Source of the DNA: Pasteurellaceae bacterium Pebbles2
GTDB taxonomy: Bacteria > Pseudomonadota > Gammaproteobacteria > Enterobacterales > Pasteurellaceae
NCBI GenBank assembly: GCA_023101505.1
Contig: LVZA01000001.1
Span: 744,001-808,000 of the forward strand
Direction of reading: 5' to 3'
Length of the DNA stretch: 64,000 nucleotides
Of this stretch, positions 1 to 9,145 are shown piece by piece (position 1 is the stretch's first letter; every line of letters starts with the position of its first letter). Both the position numbers and the translations under genes were made by a program. The notes under the pieces are model-generated. The model saw only the letters and a list, made by a program, of their open reading frames with translations. It had not been told where the DNA came from and did not search any database.

Positions 1-1014
1 GCTATCGTATGGTTTGGTTTCCAAAGCTGGGTAGGCGCAGGCGCAATCAATATGTGTTTAAAACTATTATTTGATTTTGATAATTTACCTGTCGTTTATG
101 CTTTATTTACTACACTTCAAGTCGCACTTTCCATTAATGGATTTAAAGGTATCAAATGGTTAGAAAACGTTTCTTGCGTATTCTTAATTGGTATTTTGAT
201 CTACATGCTTTATGTGGTGAATACCCAATTCTCAGTGGAAATTGGCAACCGCTTCTCTAGCATTGAAGGTTCATGGGGCATGCCATTTTGGGCTGCAACC
301 ACATCATTTTTGGGTATTTACTCAACCATGATTTTAAATGCGTCAGATTATTCACGCCACGTTAAAGAAAAAACAGGCTCAGTAACAACAGGCTTAATTT
401 ATGTATTATCTATCTTACCAGTTACGCTATTTATGGGCTTAATTGGTTTGCTTGTTACTGCAGCAACAGGCAATAGCGACCCAATCGCCGTATTTGCAAC
501 AGCGATGGATAACAAATTTCTTACTATCATCACATTATTATTTATTGCATTTGCCCAAGTTACTACCAATGTTCTAAATAATATCGTACCACCAGCTTAT
601 ATTTTGATGGATTCTTTCAAAATGAAATGGTCGCACGCAACGATTTTAGTCGGTATCCTATCAATGTGCGTAATGCCTTGGAAATTAGTTACCGCTGATT
701 CTGCAGAGGGTTTATCCTTATTTATCAAAATCTACTCAGCATTCTTAGGACCAATTTTTGCGGTAATGGTTGTAGATTACTACATTCTTAGAAAAGAAAA
801 ACTCAACGTTAATGACTTATATGACCAACAAGGTATTTTCCAAGGAATTAACTGGGCCGCAATCATCGCAATCGCAATCGGTTCATTATGCTCATTAATC
901 ATTGTGGATCTTTCTTGGTATGTAAGCCTTATTCCAACAGGTTTAGCTTACTATATCCTAATGAAAGCACTACCAAGCTCTGAACGTTTCAGAAAAGGAA
1001 CAACGCTGGAATAA
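1..1014 (+). CDS. NCS1-family cytosine/purine-type permease, 5' end cut by window
   Basis: The frame is open from base 1, so the gene begins before the window; 337 residues are visible. The motif GFQSWVGAGAIN near the visible start and NASDYSRH about 100 residues later are typical of the NCS1 (CodB-like) nucleobase:cation symporters. Many hydrophobic helices follow, fitting an inner-membrane transporter. Substrate cannot be read from the sequence; cytosine, purine or a hydantoin/allantoin-like compound are all possible. It converges on sdaA across an inverted uptake-sequence pair that probably terminates it. No partner gene is visible. Confidence 0.85.
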   Translation, partial: AIVWFGFQSWVGAGAINMCLKLLFDFDNLPVVYALFTTLQVALSINGFKGIKWLENVSCVFLIGILIYMLYVVNTQFSVEIGNRFSSIEGSWGMPFWAATTSFLGIYSTMILNASDYSRHVKEKTGSVTTGLIYVLSILPVTLFMGLIGLLVTAATGNSDPIAVFATAMDNKFLTIITLLFIAFAQVTTNVLNNIVPPAYILMDSFKMKWSHATILVGILSMCVMPWKLVTADSAEGLSLFIKIYSAFLGPIFAVMVVDYYILRKEKLNVNDLYDQQGIFQGINWAAIIAIAIGSLCSLIIVDLSWYVSLIPTGLAYYILMKALPSSERFRKGTTLE

Positions 1015-1020
1015 TTAAAT

Positions 1021-1063
1021 AAAAGTGCGGTGAAAAAATAGGAAATTTTACACCGCACTTTTG
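1021..1063. terminator. Inverted uptake-sequence pair between convergent genes
   Basis: AAAAGTGCGGTG at 1021-1032 is mirrored by CACCGCACTTTT at 1051-1062, giving a strong stem with a T run. It lies between the permease and sdaA, which converge, so it probably terminates transcription while also serving as a DNA uptake signal. Confidence 0.75.
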
Positions 1064-1133
1064 TTAATTAGTGTAATAGTCTAACTTTTTTGAAAGCAGA
1101 TCAAATTTGTTTCTTCACTTTTTTATTTAGAGG

Positions 1134-2501
1134 TTAATCACATACCACTTTAATCGCCAATCCACCTTGCGAGGTTTCACGATATTTGGCGTTCATATCC
1201 TTGCCTGTTTCATACATTGTTTCAATCACCTTGTCTAAGGTAACTCGAGGGTTTGTCGTGCGGCGCAATGCCATTCGACTGGCGTTAATCGCTTTTACCG
1301 AGGCAATAGCGTTACGTTCAATGCACGGCACTTGAACTTGTCCACCGACAGGGTCGCAAGTTAAACCTAAGTTGTGTTCCATTGCAATTTCTGCGGCGAT
1401 ACACACTTGCTCAGGGCTACCGCCTAAAATTTCAGTTAAACCAGCCGCCGCCATTGAGCAGGCTACGCCTACTTCACCTTGACAGCCTACTTCTGCACCA
1501 GAGATTGAAGCGTTCATTTTGTATAATGCGCCGATCATTCCGCTGGCAAGCAAATAGCGTTCAATAATCTCTTGGCTAATTGGTGAAACGAATTTTTCAT
1601 AATAAGAAAGCACGGCTGGAATAATGCCACAAGCACCATTGGTTGGTGCGGTAACTACTCGTCCACCTGCGGCATTTTCTTCATTGACTGCCAGTGCATA
1701 CATATTCACCCAGTCGATCACTCGCATTGGATCGTTGGATAAATTGGTATTTGCTTGCAGCATTCGATAGAGTGTGGCAGCTCGTCTTGGCACTTTTAAC
1801 GGCCCTGGCAATACGCCCTCTGTGCGTAAGCCTCGCTCAATACACGCATTCATTGTTTTCCAAACAAGCAACAAGTGCTGTTCTGTCGCTTCTTTGCCGT
1901 GTAGTGCGATCTCGTTTTCCATCATTACGGTTGAAAATGCTAATCCGCTTTCAGCACAATGTTTTAAAATATCTGCTGAATTTTTAAATGGATACGGAAT
2001 TTTCACGCTTTGCGTTTCTTCTTGCCCAAAATGTGCTTCATCAACGATAAATCCACCACCGATAGAATAATAAGTTTGCTGATAAAGCGACTTAGCTTGT
2101 TGATCTAGGGCTGTGATGCGCATTCCATTTTCGTGTAACGACAAAAAGGTTTGATGAAACATCATATTTTCATCAAAATTAAATTGAACGGTTTTCTTGC
2201 CCTCCGCAATCGGCAAAAGTGCGGTCTTTTTTAGGTCAGAAATGAATTTTGGAATTAATTCAATATCTACATTATCAGGCAGATAGCCTGCTAATCCCAT
2301 AATAATCGCTGTGTCTGTGCTGTGTCCTCGCCCTGTCATTGACAATGAGCCATAAACATCAACGTGAATTTTGCTGACCTGCTCTAATAAATTTTTCGCT
2401 TGCAAATCATCTACAAATTGCTTGCCAGCTTTCATTGGACCAACCGTATGTGAACTCGATGGTCCAATCCCCACTTTAAACATATCAAATACACTAATCA
2501 T
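1134..2501 (-). CDS. sdaA: L-serine dehydratase (iron-sulfur)
   Basis: Deaminates L-serine to pyruvate and ammonia in the cytoplasm. The 455-residue single chain has the N-terminal motif [11 protein letters not shown] (13-23), characteristic of the beta domain, and the alpha-domain signature TNGACGI (287-293). Cys340 (EVGCQGEVG), Cys382 (TCDPVGG) and Cys393 are well placed to be the three ligands of the 4Fe-4S cluster, with serine binding the fourth iron site. The length is normal for the family. It lies directly downstream of the serine permease gene sdaC on the same strand, so uptake and degradation of serine are probably co-transcribed. Confidence 0.96.
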   Translation of the reverse strand: MISVFDMFKVGIGPSSSHTVGPMKAGKQFVDDLQAKNLLEQVSKIHVDVYGSLSMTGRGHSTDTAIIMGLAGYLPDNVDIELIPKFISDLKKTALLPIAEGKKTVQFNFDENMMFHQTFLSLHENGMRITALDQQAKSLYQQTYYSIGGGFIVDEAHFGQEETQSVKIPYPFKNSADILKHCAESGLAFSTVMMENEIALHGKEATEQHLLLVWKTMNACIERGLRTEGVLPGPLKVPRRAATLYRMLQANTNLSNDPMRVIDWVNMYALAVNEENAAGGRVVTAPTNGACGIIPAVLSYYEKFVSPISQEIIERYLLASGMIGALYKMNASISGAEVGCQGEVGVACSMAAAGLTEILGGSPEQVCIAAEIAMEHNLGLTCDPVGGQVQVPCIERNAIASVKAINASRMALRRTTNPRVTLDKVIETMYETGKDMNAKYRETSQGGLAIKVVCD

Positions 2502-2520
2502 TTTCTTTTTCTCATTAAAG

Positions 2521-2551
2521 AATTCCCTTTATCAAATGAATAAAGGGAATT
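2521..2551 (-). terminator. Perfect hairpin between sdaC and sdaA
   Basis: AATTCCCTTTAT (2521-2532) and ATAAAGGGAATT (2540-2551) form a perfect 12-bp stem with a 7-nt loop in the 83-bp gap between sdaC and sdaA. There is no long T run after it on the sdaC-sdaA strand, so partial termination or an mRNA-processing/stabilising role is as likely as full termination. Confidence 0.6.
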
Positions 2552-2584
2552 TGATTATAAACGAGCGGCATTGTAGCCTAAATT

Positions 2585-3832
2585 TTAAAATAGTCCATAG
2601 ACAACTGCAGAAATTGCAATTAAACCCATAATTGTAACGAAAATATTGCTTAATTTGCCTTGATAACGTTGCATTGATGGCACTTTACGGATCGCATACA
2701 TTGGCATAATGAATAAAATCATCGCAATAATTGGGCCGCCTAAAGATTCGATTAAACCTAAAATACTTGGGTTTATAATTGCAACGCCCCAAAGAGTAAG
2801 CAAGAAGAAAACTGCAGTGCCATTATTGAGTTTTTTGCGATCAATATTTTCTTGTTTATCGGTTAATTTTAAATATAAACCAGCCAAACCCTCACGAGCA
2901 CCCAAATAGTGCCCGAAGAATGAGCTTGTAATCGCTAAGAAAGCAACCAAAGGCCCTAAATATGAAATATATGGATTATCAAATTTATTGGCTAAGAAAG
3001 ATAAAATACTAATATTTTGCGCTTTTGCTTGCATTAATTCTTCTGGCGTTAAGGTCAATACACAGCTAAATACAAAGAACATTACGAAAACTAACAAAAT
3101 TGTTGCAGTACCAAATAAGGTTTTATTGGCATATTTTTCTGCTAACACAGGATCTTTATATTCACGTTGTTGAGATTGAGAGAATGCTGAAATTGCTGGC
3201 GAATGGTTAAATGAGAATACCAATACTGGAATGGTAATCCAAAGTGTGCTTAAAAAGCCTCCCACTGTCGGAAATTCGCTTAACATTGATGTATTCCATT
3301 CAGGAATTAAGTAAAGTGATAGCGCAAGCAAAATAAATACCAAAGGATACACTAACAATTCTGTGAGTTTGAGCATCACTTTTTCGTTCATTAACATCAC
3401 TGAAATTAAAGAAGCGATTAACACAAAAGATAACAAGACACGATTTGGTGATGCCATTCCTAGCTGATTAACAATGAATGAATCAACGGTATTGGTGATC
3501 CCATTGCCATAAATTAACAAAATCGGGAAAATAGCGAAAAAGTACAATAATGTGATTAATTTACCCGCAGTTTTACCAAAATGTTCTTCCACTACTTCAG
3601 TAATATCGCTCCCTGGCTTGGCTGAAGATAATACAAAACGAGATAAGCCACGGTGCGCCAAATAAGTCATAGGACCGACTAAAATCGTCATTATGATTAA
3701 CGGCCAAAAACCGCCCATACCTGCATTAATCGGTAAAAATAACACACCAGCACCCACGGCTGTACCAAATAAATTTAGCATCCAAGTGATATTAAATTTC
3801 GTCCACTTGGTAGAGGATTGAGTAGAAGACAT
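2585..3832 (-). CDS. sdaC: Serine transporter (HAAAP family)
   Basis: Inner-membrane proton-coupled serine uptake carrier. The 415 residues contain about eleven hydrophobic segments and the early motif [15 protein letters not shown] (about 20-34), typical of the hydroxy/aromatic amino acid permease family. Length matches SdaC. It precedes sdaA on the minus strand, forming the usual serine uptake and degradation unit. The ATG at 3832 follows an AAGGAG-like ribosome site. SdaC is the best member match because of the sdaA linkage; TdcC-like threonine transport is a weaker alternative. Confidence 0.93.
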   Translation of the reverse strand: MSSTQSSTKWTKFNITWMLNLFGTAVGAGVLFLPINAGMGGFWPLIIMTILVGPMTYLAHRGLSRFVLSSAKPGSDITEVVEEHFGKTAGKLITLLYFFAIFPILLIYGNGITNTVDSFIVNQLGMASPNRVLLSFVLIASLISVMLMNEKVMLKLTELLVYPLVFILLALSLYLIPEWNTSMLSEFPTVGGFLSTLWITIPVLVFSFNHSPAISAFSQSQQREYKDPVLAEKYANKTLFGTATILLVFVMFFVFSCVLTLTPEELMQAKAQNISILSFLANKFDNPYISYLGPLVAFLAITSSFFGHYLGAREGLAGLYLKLTDKQENIDRKKLNNGTAVFFLLTLWGVAIINPSILGLIESLGGPIIAMILFIMPMYAIRKVPSMQRYQGKLSNIFVTIMGLIAISAVVYGLF

Positions 3833-4305
3833 AAAAAACTCCTTAATTCTATAATTATTATCTTAAATCAATTTGGTGCGTATATTATCCCTATAATCAA
3901 TGGATTACAAAAATGAAATATCGAAAATGTGATCAACTTAAAAATTTTATAATGAGTTTGATTAAATTTTTAGCAGATAATCACGTTTGCTTTACAAGCT
4001 GATAACATAAAACAAAAGATATTTTCGTTTTACGTGAAATTCAATGCGGAAATGAGCGATAGCGAAGCAAAAACTGCGGTATTTTTCACCGCAGTTTTGA
4101 GAAATAAATATCATTAAAATTCTTATGTTTATTCTTTCTAAGCTATGTAGAGCTTATATTATAAATTGCTAAAAATTTCTTTTGTAAAAAATTTTGTGAT
4201 CTATATCTCATTTTTGATAAATTTTCTTAGACAAATCGCTACAACCCTATTACACTGAACATAAACAATCGCATAGGAATATTTATTCAAAAGAGGAGGG
4301 GGGGT
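3833..4305. promoter_or_regulatory. Divergent promoter region of sdaC and the transketolase operon
   Basis: This 473-bp gene-free region separates two divergent units. It holds an 11-bp perfect hairpin, AAAACTGCGGT (4070-4080) with ACCGCAGTTTT (4088-4098), which resembles an uptake-sequence pair with one base changed. It also holds a CRP-like site (4195-4210) about 110 bp before the sugar operon. The rest is very AT-rich. No open reading frame of interest was seen. Confidence 0.55.
4195..4210 (+). promoter_or_regulatory. CRP-like operator upstream of the sugar operon
   Basis: TGTGATCTATATCTCA matches the CRP consensus TGTGA-N6-TCACA with one mismatch. Catabolite control by cAMP-CRP fits a sugar-degradation operon starting at 4306. 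A near copy with the same mismatch occurs at 63082 upstream of the nan operon and porin. Confidence 0.6.
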
Positions 4306-4308
4306 ATG
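4293..4308 (+). promoter_or_regulatory. Ribosome binding site containing a run of seven G
   Basis: GAGGA followed by seven consecutive G (4298-4304) stands one base before the ATG at 4306. It is an unusually G-rich Shine-Dalgarno sequence in an otherwise AT-rich region. A homopolymer here could slip and change the spacing between ribosome site and start. Confidence 0.6.
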
Positions 4309-5136
4309 AACCCATATAATCTATCTTATGATGAATTAGAAAAAAGAGCGAAAGCCATTCGTCGTAAAATTGTAATTTTAAATGCTAACAGCCCTGCTGG
4401 AGGACACTCAGGGGCAGACTTATCACAAGTTGAAATTCTTACATCATTATACTTTCGTATATTAAATAATGATCCTAAAGATTTAAAAAATCCAGAACGT
4501 GATATTTATATTCAATCCAAAGGCCATGGCGCAGGTGGTTACTATTGCTGTCTAGCTGAAGCAGGCTATATTCCTGAAGATTGGTTAGCAACCTATCAAT
4601 ATTCAGACTCTAAATTACCTGGTCACCCTGTTAAACATAAAACACCTGGTGTTGAATTAAATACAGGTGCGCTTGGTCACGGGTTACCTGTTGCTGTAGG
4701 GTTAGCAATTGCAGCTAAAAAAAGTGGTAGCAAACGTAAAATATATGTGTTAACTGGTGATGGTGAGTTAGGTGAAGGAAGTAACTGGGAAGCAGCGTTA
4801 GCAGCTGCTCAGTATAAGTTAGATAACCTAATTATTATTAATGACAAAAATAAATTACAGCTAGCGGGCTTTACCAAAGATATTTTATGTACAGATCCAT
4901 TAGATGAAAAATGGAAAGCATTTGGTTTGGAAGTACATGAATGTAAAGGTAATGATATTCGTTCAGTAGTAGATACATTAGAAAATATTCAGCCACATGG
5001 TAAACCACACGTTGTTATTGCTCATACAACAAAAGGTGCTGGAATTTCCTTTATTGAAGGTCGTCCAGAATGGCATCATAAAGTACCAAAAGGTGAAGAA
5101 GTAGAATTAGCATTAGAGGAATTAAAAGATGAGTAA
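4306..5136 (+). CDS. Transketolase N-terminal subunit (AptA-like)
   Basis: Carries the thiamine-diphosphate-binding half of a transketolase. The TPP motif is visible as GDGELGEGSN (151-160) through NDKN (179-182), and the substrate-side histidines lie in SKGHGAGG (71-78) and PGHPVKH (105-111). At 276 residues it is only the N-terminal domain; the matching C-terminal half is the next gene, which overlaps by 8 bp. Such split transketolases occur in specialised sugar pathways; the two-subunit apulose-4-phosphate transketolase described from Actinobacillus succinogenes is the closest system I can name. That substrate is an inference, not shown by the sequence. Confidence 0.85.
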   Translation: MNPYNLSYDELEKRAKAIRRKIVILNANSPAGGHSGADLSQVEILTSLYFRILNNDPKDLKNPERDIYIQSKGHGAGGYYCCLAEAGYIPEDWLATYQYSDSKLPGHPVKHKTPGVELNTGALGHGLPVAVGLAIAAKKSGSKRKIYVLTGDGELGEGSNWEAALAAAQYKLDNLIIINDKNKLQLAGFTKDILCTDPLDEKWKAFGLEVHECKGNDIRSVVDTLENIQPHGKPHVVIAHTTKGAGISFIEGRPEWHHKVPKGEEVELALEELKDE

Positions 5137-6064
5137 AGCAGAACATTTAGCAAATATTATGGTGGAACGTTTTATTAATGCAGTTCATAACGGTGTTGAT
5201 TTAGTTCCAGTTGTTGCAGACTCAACATCTACCGCAAAAATCTCACCATTTATTAAGGAGTTCCCAGATCGTTTAGTTAATGTAGGGATTGCCGAGCAAT
5301 CTTTAGTTGGTTGTGCAGCAGGTTTAGCTCTTGGTGGCAAAGTAGCAGTAACTTGTAATGCCGCCCCTTTCTTAATTTCTCGAGCTAATGAACAAGTTAA
5401 AGTTGATGTTTGTTATAACAATACAAATGTAAAACTTTTTGGCTTAAATTCTGGTGCAAGTTATGGCCCCCTAGCAAGTACACATCATAGTATTGATGAT
5501 ATTGGAGTTATGCGTGGATTCGGCAATATTCAAATTTTTGCTCCATCTAGTCCAAATGAATGTCGTCAAATCATTGATTATGCAATTAATTATATTGGTC
5601 CTGTCTATATTCGTTTAGATGGCAAGGAATTGCCAGAAATTCATCAAGATAACTATAAGTTTGTTCCAGGTCAAATCGATGTATTAAGAAAAGGTGGTAA
5701 AGTGGCCTTAGTTGCTATGGGATCTACAGTTCATGAAATTGTAGATGCTGCTGCAAAATTGGCAGAAAGGGGAATTGAAACAACGGTAATTAATGTACCT
5801 TCTATTCGTCCTTGTGATACGAAAGCATTATTTACAGCATTAACAGGTTGCCAATATGCCATTAGTGTTGAAGAACATAATATCAATGGCGGAGTTGGAA
5901 GCCTAGTGGCTGAAGTTATTGCAGAACATGGTGTGCCTATCAAATTAATGCGTCGTGGTATTGCAGATGGACAATATGCTTTAGCAGGTGATAGAAAATC
6001 AATACGTAAACATCATGGAATTGATGCGGATAACATTGTGGATTTAGCATCATTATTAAATTAG
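5129..6064 (+). CDS. Transketolase C-terminal subunit (AptB-like)
   Basis: Carries the pyrimidine-binding and C-terminal domains of a transketolase. The segment NVGIAEQSLVG (51-61) contains the conserved glutamate (Glu56) that activates the TPP aminopyrimidine. The start overlaps the end of the N-terminal subunit gene by 8 bp, so translation is probably coupled and the two chains should form one enzyme. At 311 residues it matches separate C-terminal transketolase subunits. The active site needs both chains; substrate specificity cannot be read from the sequence. Confidence 0.85.
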   Translation: MSKAEHLANIMVERFINAVHNGVDLVPVVADSTSTAKISPFIKEFPDRLVNVGIAEQSLVGCAAGLALGGKVAVTCNAAPFLISRANEQVKVDVCYNNTNVKLFGLNSGASYGPLASTHHSIDDIGVMRGFGNIQIFAPSSPNECRQIIDYAINYIGPVYIRLDGKELPEIHQDNYKFVPGQIDVLRKGGKVALVAMGSTVHEIVDAAAKLAERGIETTVINVPSIRPCDTKALFTALTGCQYAISVEEHNINGGVGSLVAEVIAEHGVPIKLMRRGIADGQYALAGDRKSIRKHHGIDADNIVDLASLLN

Positions 6065-6072
6065 GAGCTGTT

Positions 6073-7545
6073 ATGGATATGCCTTTTATTATTGCTATTG
6101 ATGAAGGAACAACAAATGCTAAAGCTATTGCCGTTGGTATGAATGGAGAAATGTTAGCTAAAGGAAGTTTTCCTTTACAATTATTCCACTCACAACCTGG
6201 TTGGGCTGAGCAAGATCCTATAGAAATTTGGCAGGCTGTAGAAAGTGCGGTGGAAATTTGCTTAAATTCTCTAGATAAGCAAGATATAAAAGGCGTAGCC
6301 ATTAGTAATCAACGCGAATCTGTATTAGCTTGGGATAGAACAACAGGAAAACCATTAACACCATTGATTAGCTGGCAATGTCGTCGTACCGAGGCATTAT
6401 GTCAAGAGATCGCTCTGCAACCTGAATCTATTAAATTAAAAGCAATAACAGGTTCGGTACTCGATCCATTATTTCCAGCATCTAAAATTAAATGGTTATT
6501 AAATAGTTTGGATAATGGATTTGAACGAGCACAATCTGGAGAAATTTGTGTAGGTACAGTTGATGTGTGGCTTGTTTGGCAATTGACTAATGGCCAGTCA
6601 TTTATAACAGATCATTCTAATGCATCACGCTATCAGCTATTTAATTTACATACAGCAAGCTGGGATGATGAATTGTTAGCATTATTTGGTATTCCAAAAG
6701 AATGCTTACCTGAAATTAAACCATCAAGTGGCTTGCGCGGTGAGACGTTAAATTGTCGTTATTTACCTAATGGCATTCCTATATTGGCTCAAGCAGGAGA
6801 TTCACATGCGGCATTATATGGGCAATGCGGCTTTAATGATGGTGTAGTAAAAGCAACCTATGGCACAGGTAGTTCACTAATGACTAAAACTGATGTAATT
6901 CCAACTGAAGATTTTGGTGTAAGTACTACAGTTGCTTGGTATGACGATAATCTTGCTTTTGCTTTGGAAGGAAATATTACTCATGCAGGTTCAGCTTTAA
7001 CTTTTGCTACACAAATGTTAGGGTTAGCATCGGTGAATCATTTGAGTGAATTGGCTCAATCTATTGATAGTAATCAAGGTGTTTATTTTGTTCCTGCTTT
7101 AGCTGGATTAGGGGCACCTTATTGGGATACCAAGGCTCGTGGGATTATTTGTGGATTAACTGATGCGGTTACGCCAGCAATTATAGCAAGAGCTGCTATG
7201 GAATCTGTTGCTTATCAGGTTGCGGACTTATTTTTTGCAATGGAAAAAACATTAGGCAAAAAATTAGAAACTCTATCAGTTGACGGTGGGCCAACTAAAA
7301 ATAAATGGTTAATGCAATTTCAAGCTGATGTATTACAACGTCCAATTATTTGTGGGGAAATTACTGAAGTGTCAGCATTTGGCGCGGCATTTTTAGCAGG
7401 TAGGGCACTTGGCTGGTGGGATTGCTATGCAGAATTAAATTCATTACCACGAACAGTAACGGTAATTCAGCCGAATCCTGAAACTGATATAGTGAAAAAT
7501 AATTATTCTGCGTGGAAAAGTGCGGTAAAAAAAGCAAGAATTTAA
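6073..7545 (+). CDS. FGGY-family carbohydrate kinase
   Basis: ATP-dependent sugar kinase of the xylulokinase/glycerol kinase superfamily, 490 residues. It has the N-terminal phosphate motif DEGTTNAKA (10-18), the motif PGWAEQDP (about 45-52), the catalytic-base region QAGDSHAALYG in the middle and the ATP-side GTGSS and DGGPTKN motifs. It starts 8 bp after the transketolase gene. In the operon it should phosphorylate the ketose made by the isomerase, giving the transketolase its substrate. D-apulose kinase is one candidate; xylulose- or lyxose-type ketoses are alternatives. Confidence 0.88.
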   Translation: MDMPFIIAIDEGTTNAKAIAVGMNGEMLAKGSFPLQLFHSQPGWAEQDPIEIWQAVESAVEICLNSLDKQDIKGVAISNQRESVLAWDRTTGKPLTPLISWQCRRTEALCQEIALQPESIKLKAITGSVLDPLFPASKIKWLLNSLDNGFERAQSGEICVGTVDVWLVWQLTNGQSFITDHSNASRYQLFNLHTASWDDELLALFGIPKECLPEIKPSSGLRGETLNCRYLPNGIPILAQAGDSHAALYGQCGFNDGVVKATYGTGSSLMTKTDVIPTEDFGVSTTVAWYDDNLAFALEGNITHAGSALTFATQMLGLASVNHLSELAQSIDSNQGVYFVPALAGLGAPYWDTKARGIICGLTDAVTPAIIARAAMESVAYQVADLFFAMEKTLGKKLETLSVDGGPTKNKWLMQFQADVLQRPIICGEITEVSAFGAAFLAGRALGWWDCYAELNSLPRTVTVIQPNPETDIVKNNYSAWKSAVKKARI

Positions 7546-7567
7546 TTCAACTTATGGGGTGATCAAA

Positions 7568-8989
7568 ATGAGAAGAGCGTTAGATAAAATGACCTTGGCA
7601 GTATTAATTGGTAATCGTGGTTTCTTCCCTAGTTTTTTAGTGGGAGATGCAAGACGTGATGCTCAACGCATTTTTGCTGAATTAGGTATTAACACTATTA
7701 TGCTGACTGAAGAACAAACTAATTATGGTGGTGTTGAAACTTATTCTGATGCAAAAATTGCTGTAAAATTGTTAAAAGAATATAAAGATGAAATCAATGG
7801 TATTGTGGTGTTATTACCTAATTTTGGTGACGAAAAAGCAATGTCTGAAGCTATTCACCAATCAGGATTAAATGTTCCCATTTTAGTTCAAGCAGAAGAT
7901 GATGAATTACATAAAATGGGCTTAGCAACACGTCGTGATAGTTTTTGTGGAAAAATTTCACTTTGTAACAATTTCCGCCAATTTGGAATCCCATTTACTT
8001 TAACTACACAACATACTTGTGCATTAACAAGTGATATTTTTAAACAAGATTTACAGTCTTTTGTTTCCTTATGCCGTGTTGTTACTGCGTTGCGTGGTTG
8101 TCGAGTGGGTTCAATTGGTGCAAGACCTGCTGGATTTAATACTGTGCGTTATAGTGAGAAATTATTAGAAAAATTAGGCATTACAGTTGAGCCTATTGAC
8201 TTATCTGAGATCTTTGCTCGAGTAAATAATTTAAAAGATGATGATTTGCGTATTGCAGAAAAATTACAACTATTGAAAAATAATGCTGACACATCACGAA
8301 TTCCCGAAGAAAAATTGCTTGTTATGTCAAAGCTCTTTGTAATAATTAGTGAGTGGATTGTTGCTAATGATATAGATACCACAGCAATCCAATGTTGGAC
8401 ATCATTACAAGATACATTAGGCATTAATGTTTGCTCTATTATGAGCGTGATGTCTGGACAGTTGATGCCTAGTGCATGTGAAGTAGACGTGATGGGGGCA
8501 TTGTCGATGTACGCACTTTCAATCGCATCAATGAAACCAGCATCAATTGCAGACTGGAATAATAATTTTGGAGATAATCGAGATAAATGTGTAATGTTTC
8601 ACTGTGGTAATTATGCAACTGAAGAACTAATCAACCCTTTTATGTCAACAGCAGATATTATTGGCACTACAGTTGGCTGTGAAAATACTTGTGGAGCAAT
8701 CAATGGTCGAATGAAAGCTGGCCCATTAACTTATTTCCGTTTATCAACAGATGACTTTGAAGGCAAGATAAAGGCTTATACTGGCGAAGGGAAATTTGTT
8801 GATGATGAATTAGATACTGTTGGGTGCCGAGCCGTAATTCAAGTTAAAGAATTGGAAAACCTATTAACTTATATTTGTAATAATGGTTTTGAACATCACG
8901 TTGCAATGAATCATTCGTCTACAGCTAAGGTTTTACAAGAAGCATTTACTAAATATCTTGGGGTAGAGTGTTATTATCATAATGAGTAA
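7568..8989 (+). CDS. L-fucose/L-arabinose isomerase-like sugar isomerase
   Basis: An aldose-ketose isomerase of the FucI/AraA fold, 473 residues. The Rossmann-like N-terminal half is followed by a conserved metal-site half with QCWTSLQDTLG, SACEVDVMGAL and FHCGNYA, where glutamate, aspartate and histidine ligands are expected. I place the start at the ATG at 7568, well spaced from GGGGTGA; an in-frame GTG at 7559 is less likely. It is the last gene of the operon. It probably converts an aldose to the ketose used by the kinase. The exact sugar is unknown. Confidence 0.8.
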   Translation: MRRALDKMTLAVLIGNRGFFPSFLVGDARRDAQRIFAELGINTIMLTEEQTNYGGVETYSDAKIAVKLLKEYKDEINGIVVLLPNFGDEKAMSEAIHQSGLNVPILVQAEDDELHKMGLATRRDSFCGKISLCNNFRQFGIPFTLTTQHTCALTSDIFKQDLQSFVSLCRVVTALRGCRVGSIGARPAGFNTVRYSEKLLEKLGITVEPIDLSEIFARVNNLKDDDLRIAEKLQLLKNNADTSRIPEEKLLVMSKLFVIISEWIVANDIDTTAIQCWTSLQDTLGINVCSIMSVMSGQLMPSACEVDVMGALSMYALSIASMKPASIADWNNNFGDNRDKCVMFHCGNYATEELINPFMSTADIIGTTVGCENTCGAINGRMKAGPLTYFRLSTDDFEGKIKAYTGEGKFVDDELDTVGCRAVIQVKELENLLTYICNNGFEHHVAMNHSSTAKVLQEAFTKYLGVECYYHNE

Positions 8990-9145
8990 ATAATAAATTT
9001 TGTAATAGTTCACTTTGAATTATTGCAGAAAATTAAACCATTCAAGGCGAAAAAGTGCGGTGCTTTTTTGGCAAGTTTTGCGCTATAATAAGGCATAGTT
9101 TAAGGCAACTTTATTCTCGTTGCCTTTTGTTTTTAAGGTCAAAAT

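Noticed and set aside
9060-9100. Sigma-70 promoter before the ABC exporter
   Set aside because: A good TATAAT (9084-9089) is present but the nearest TTGGCA is only 10 bp upstream, so the pair is not a normal promoter.
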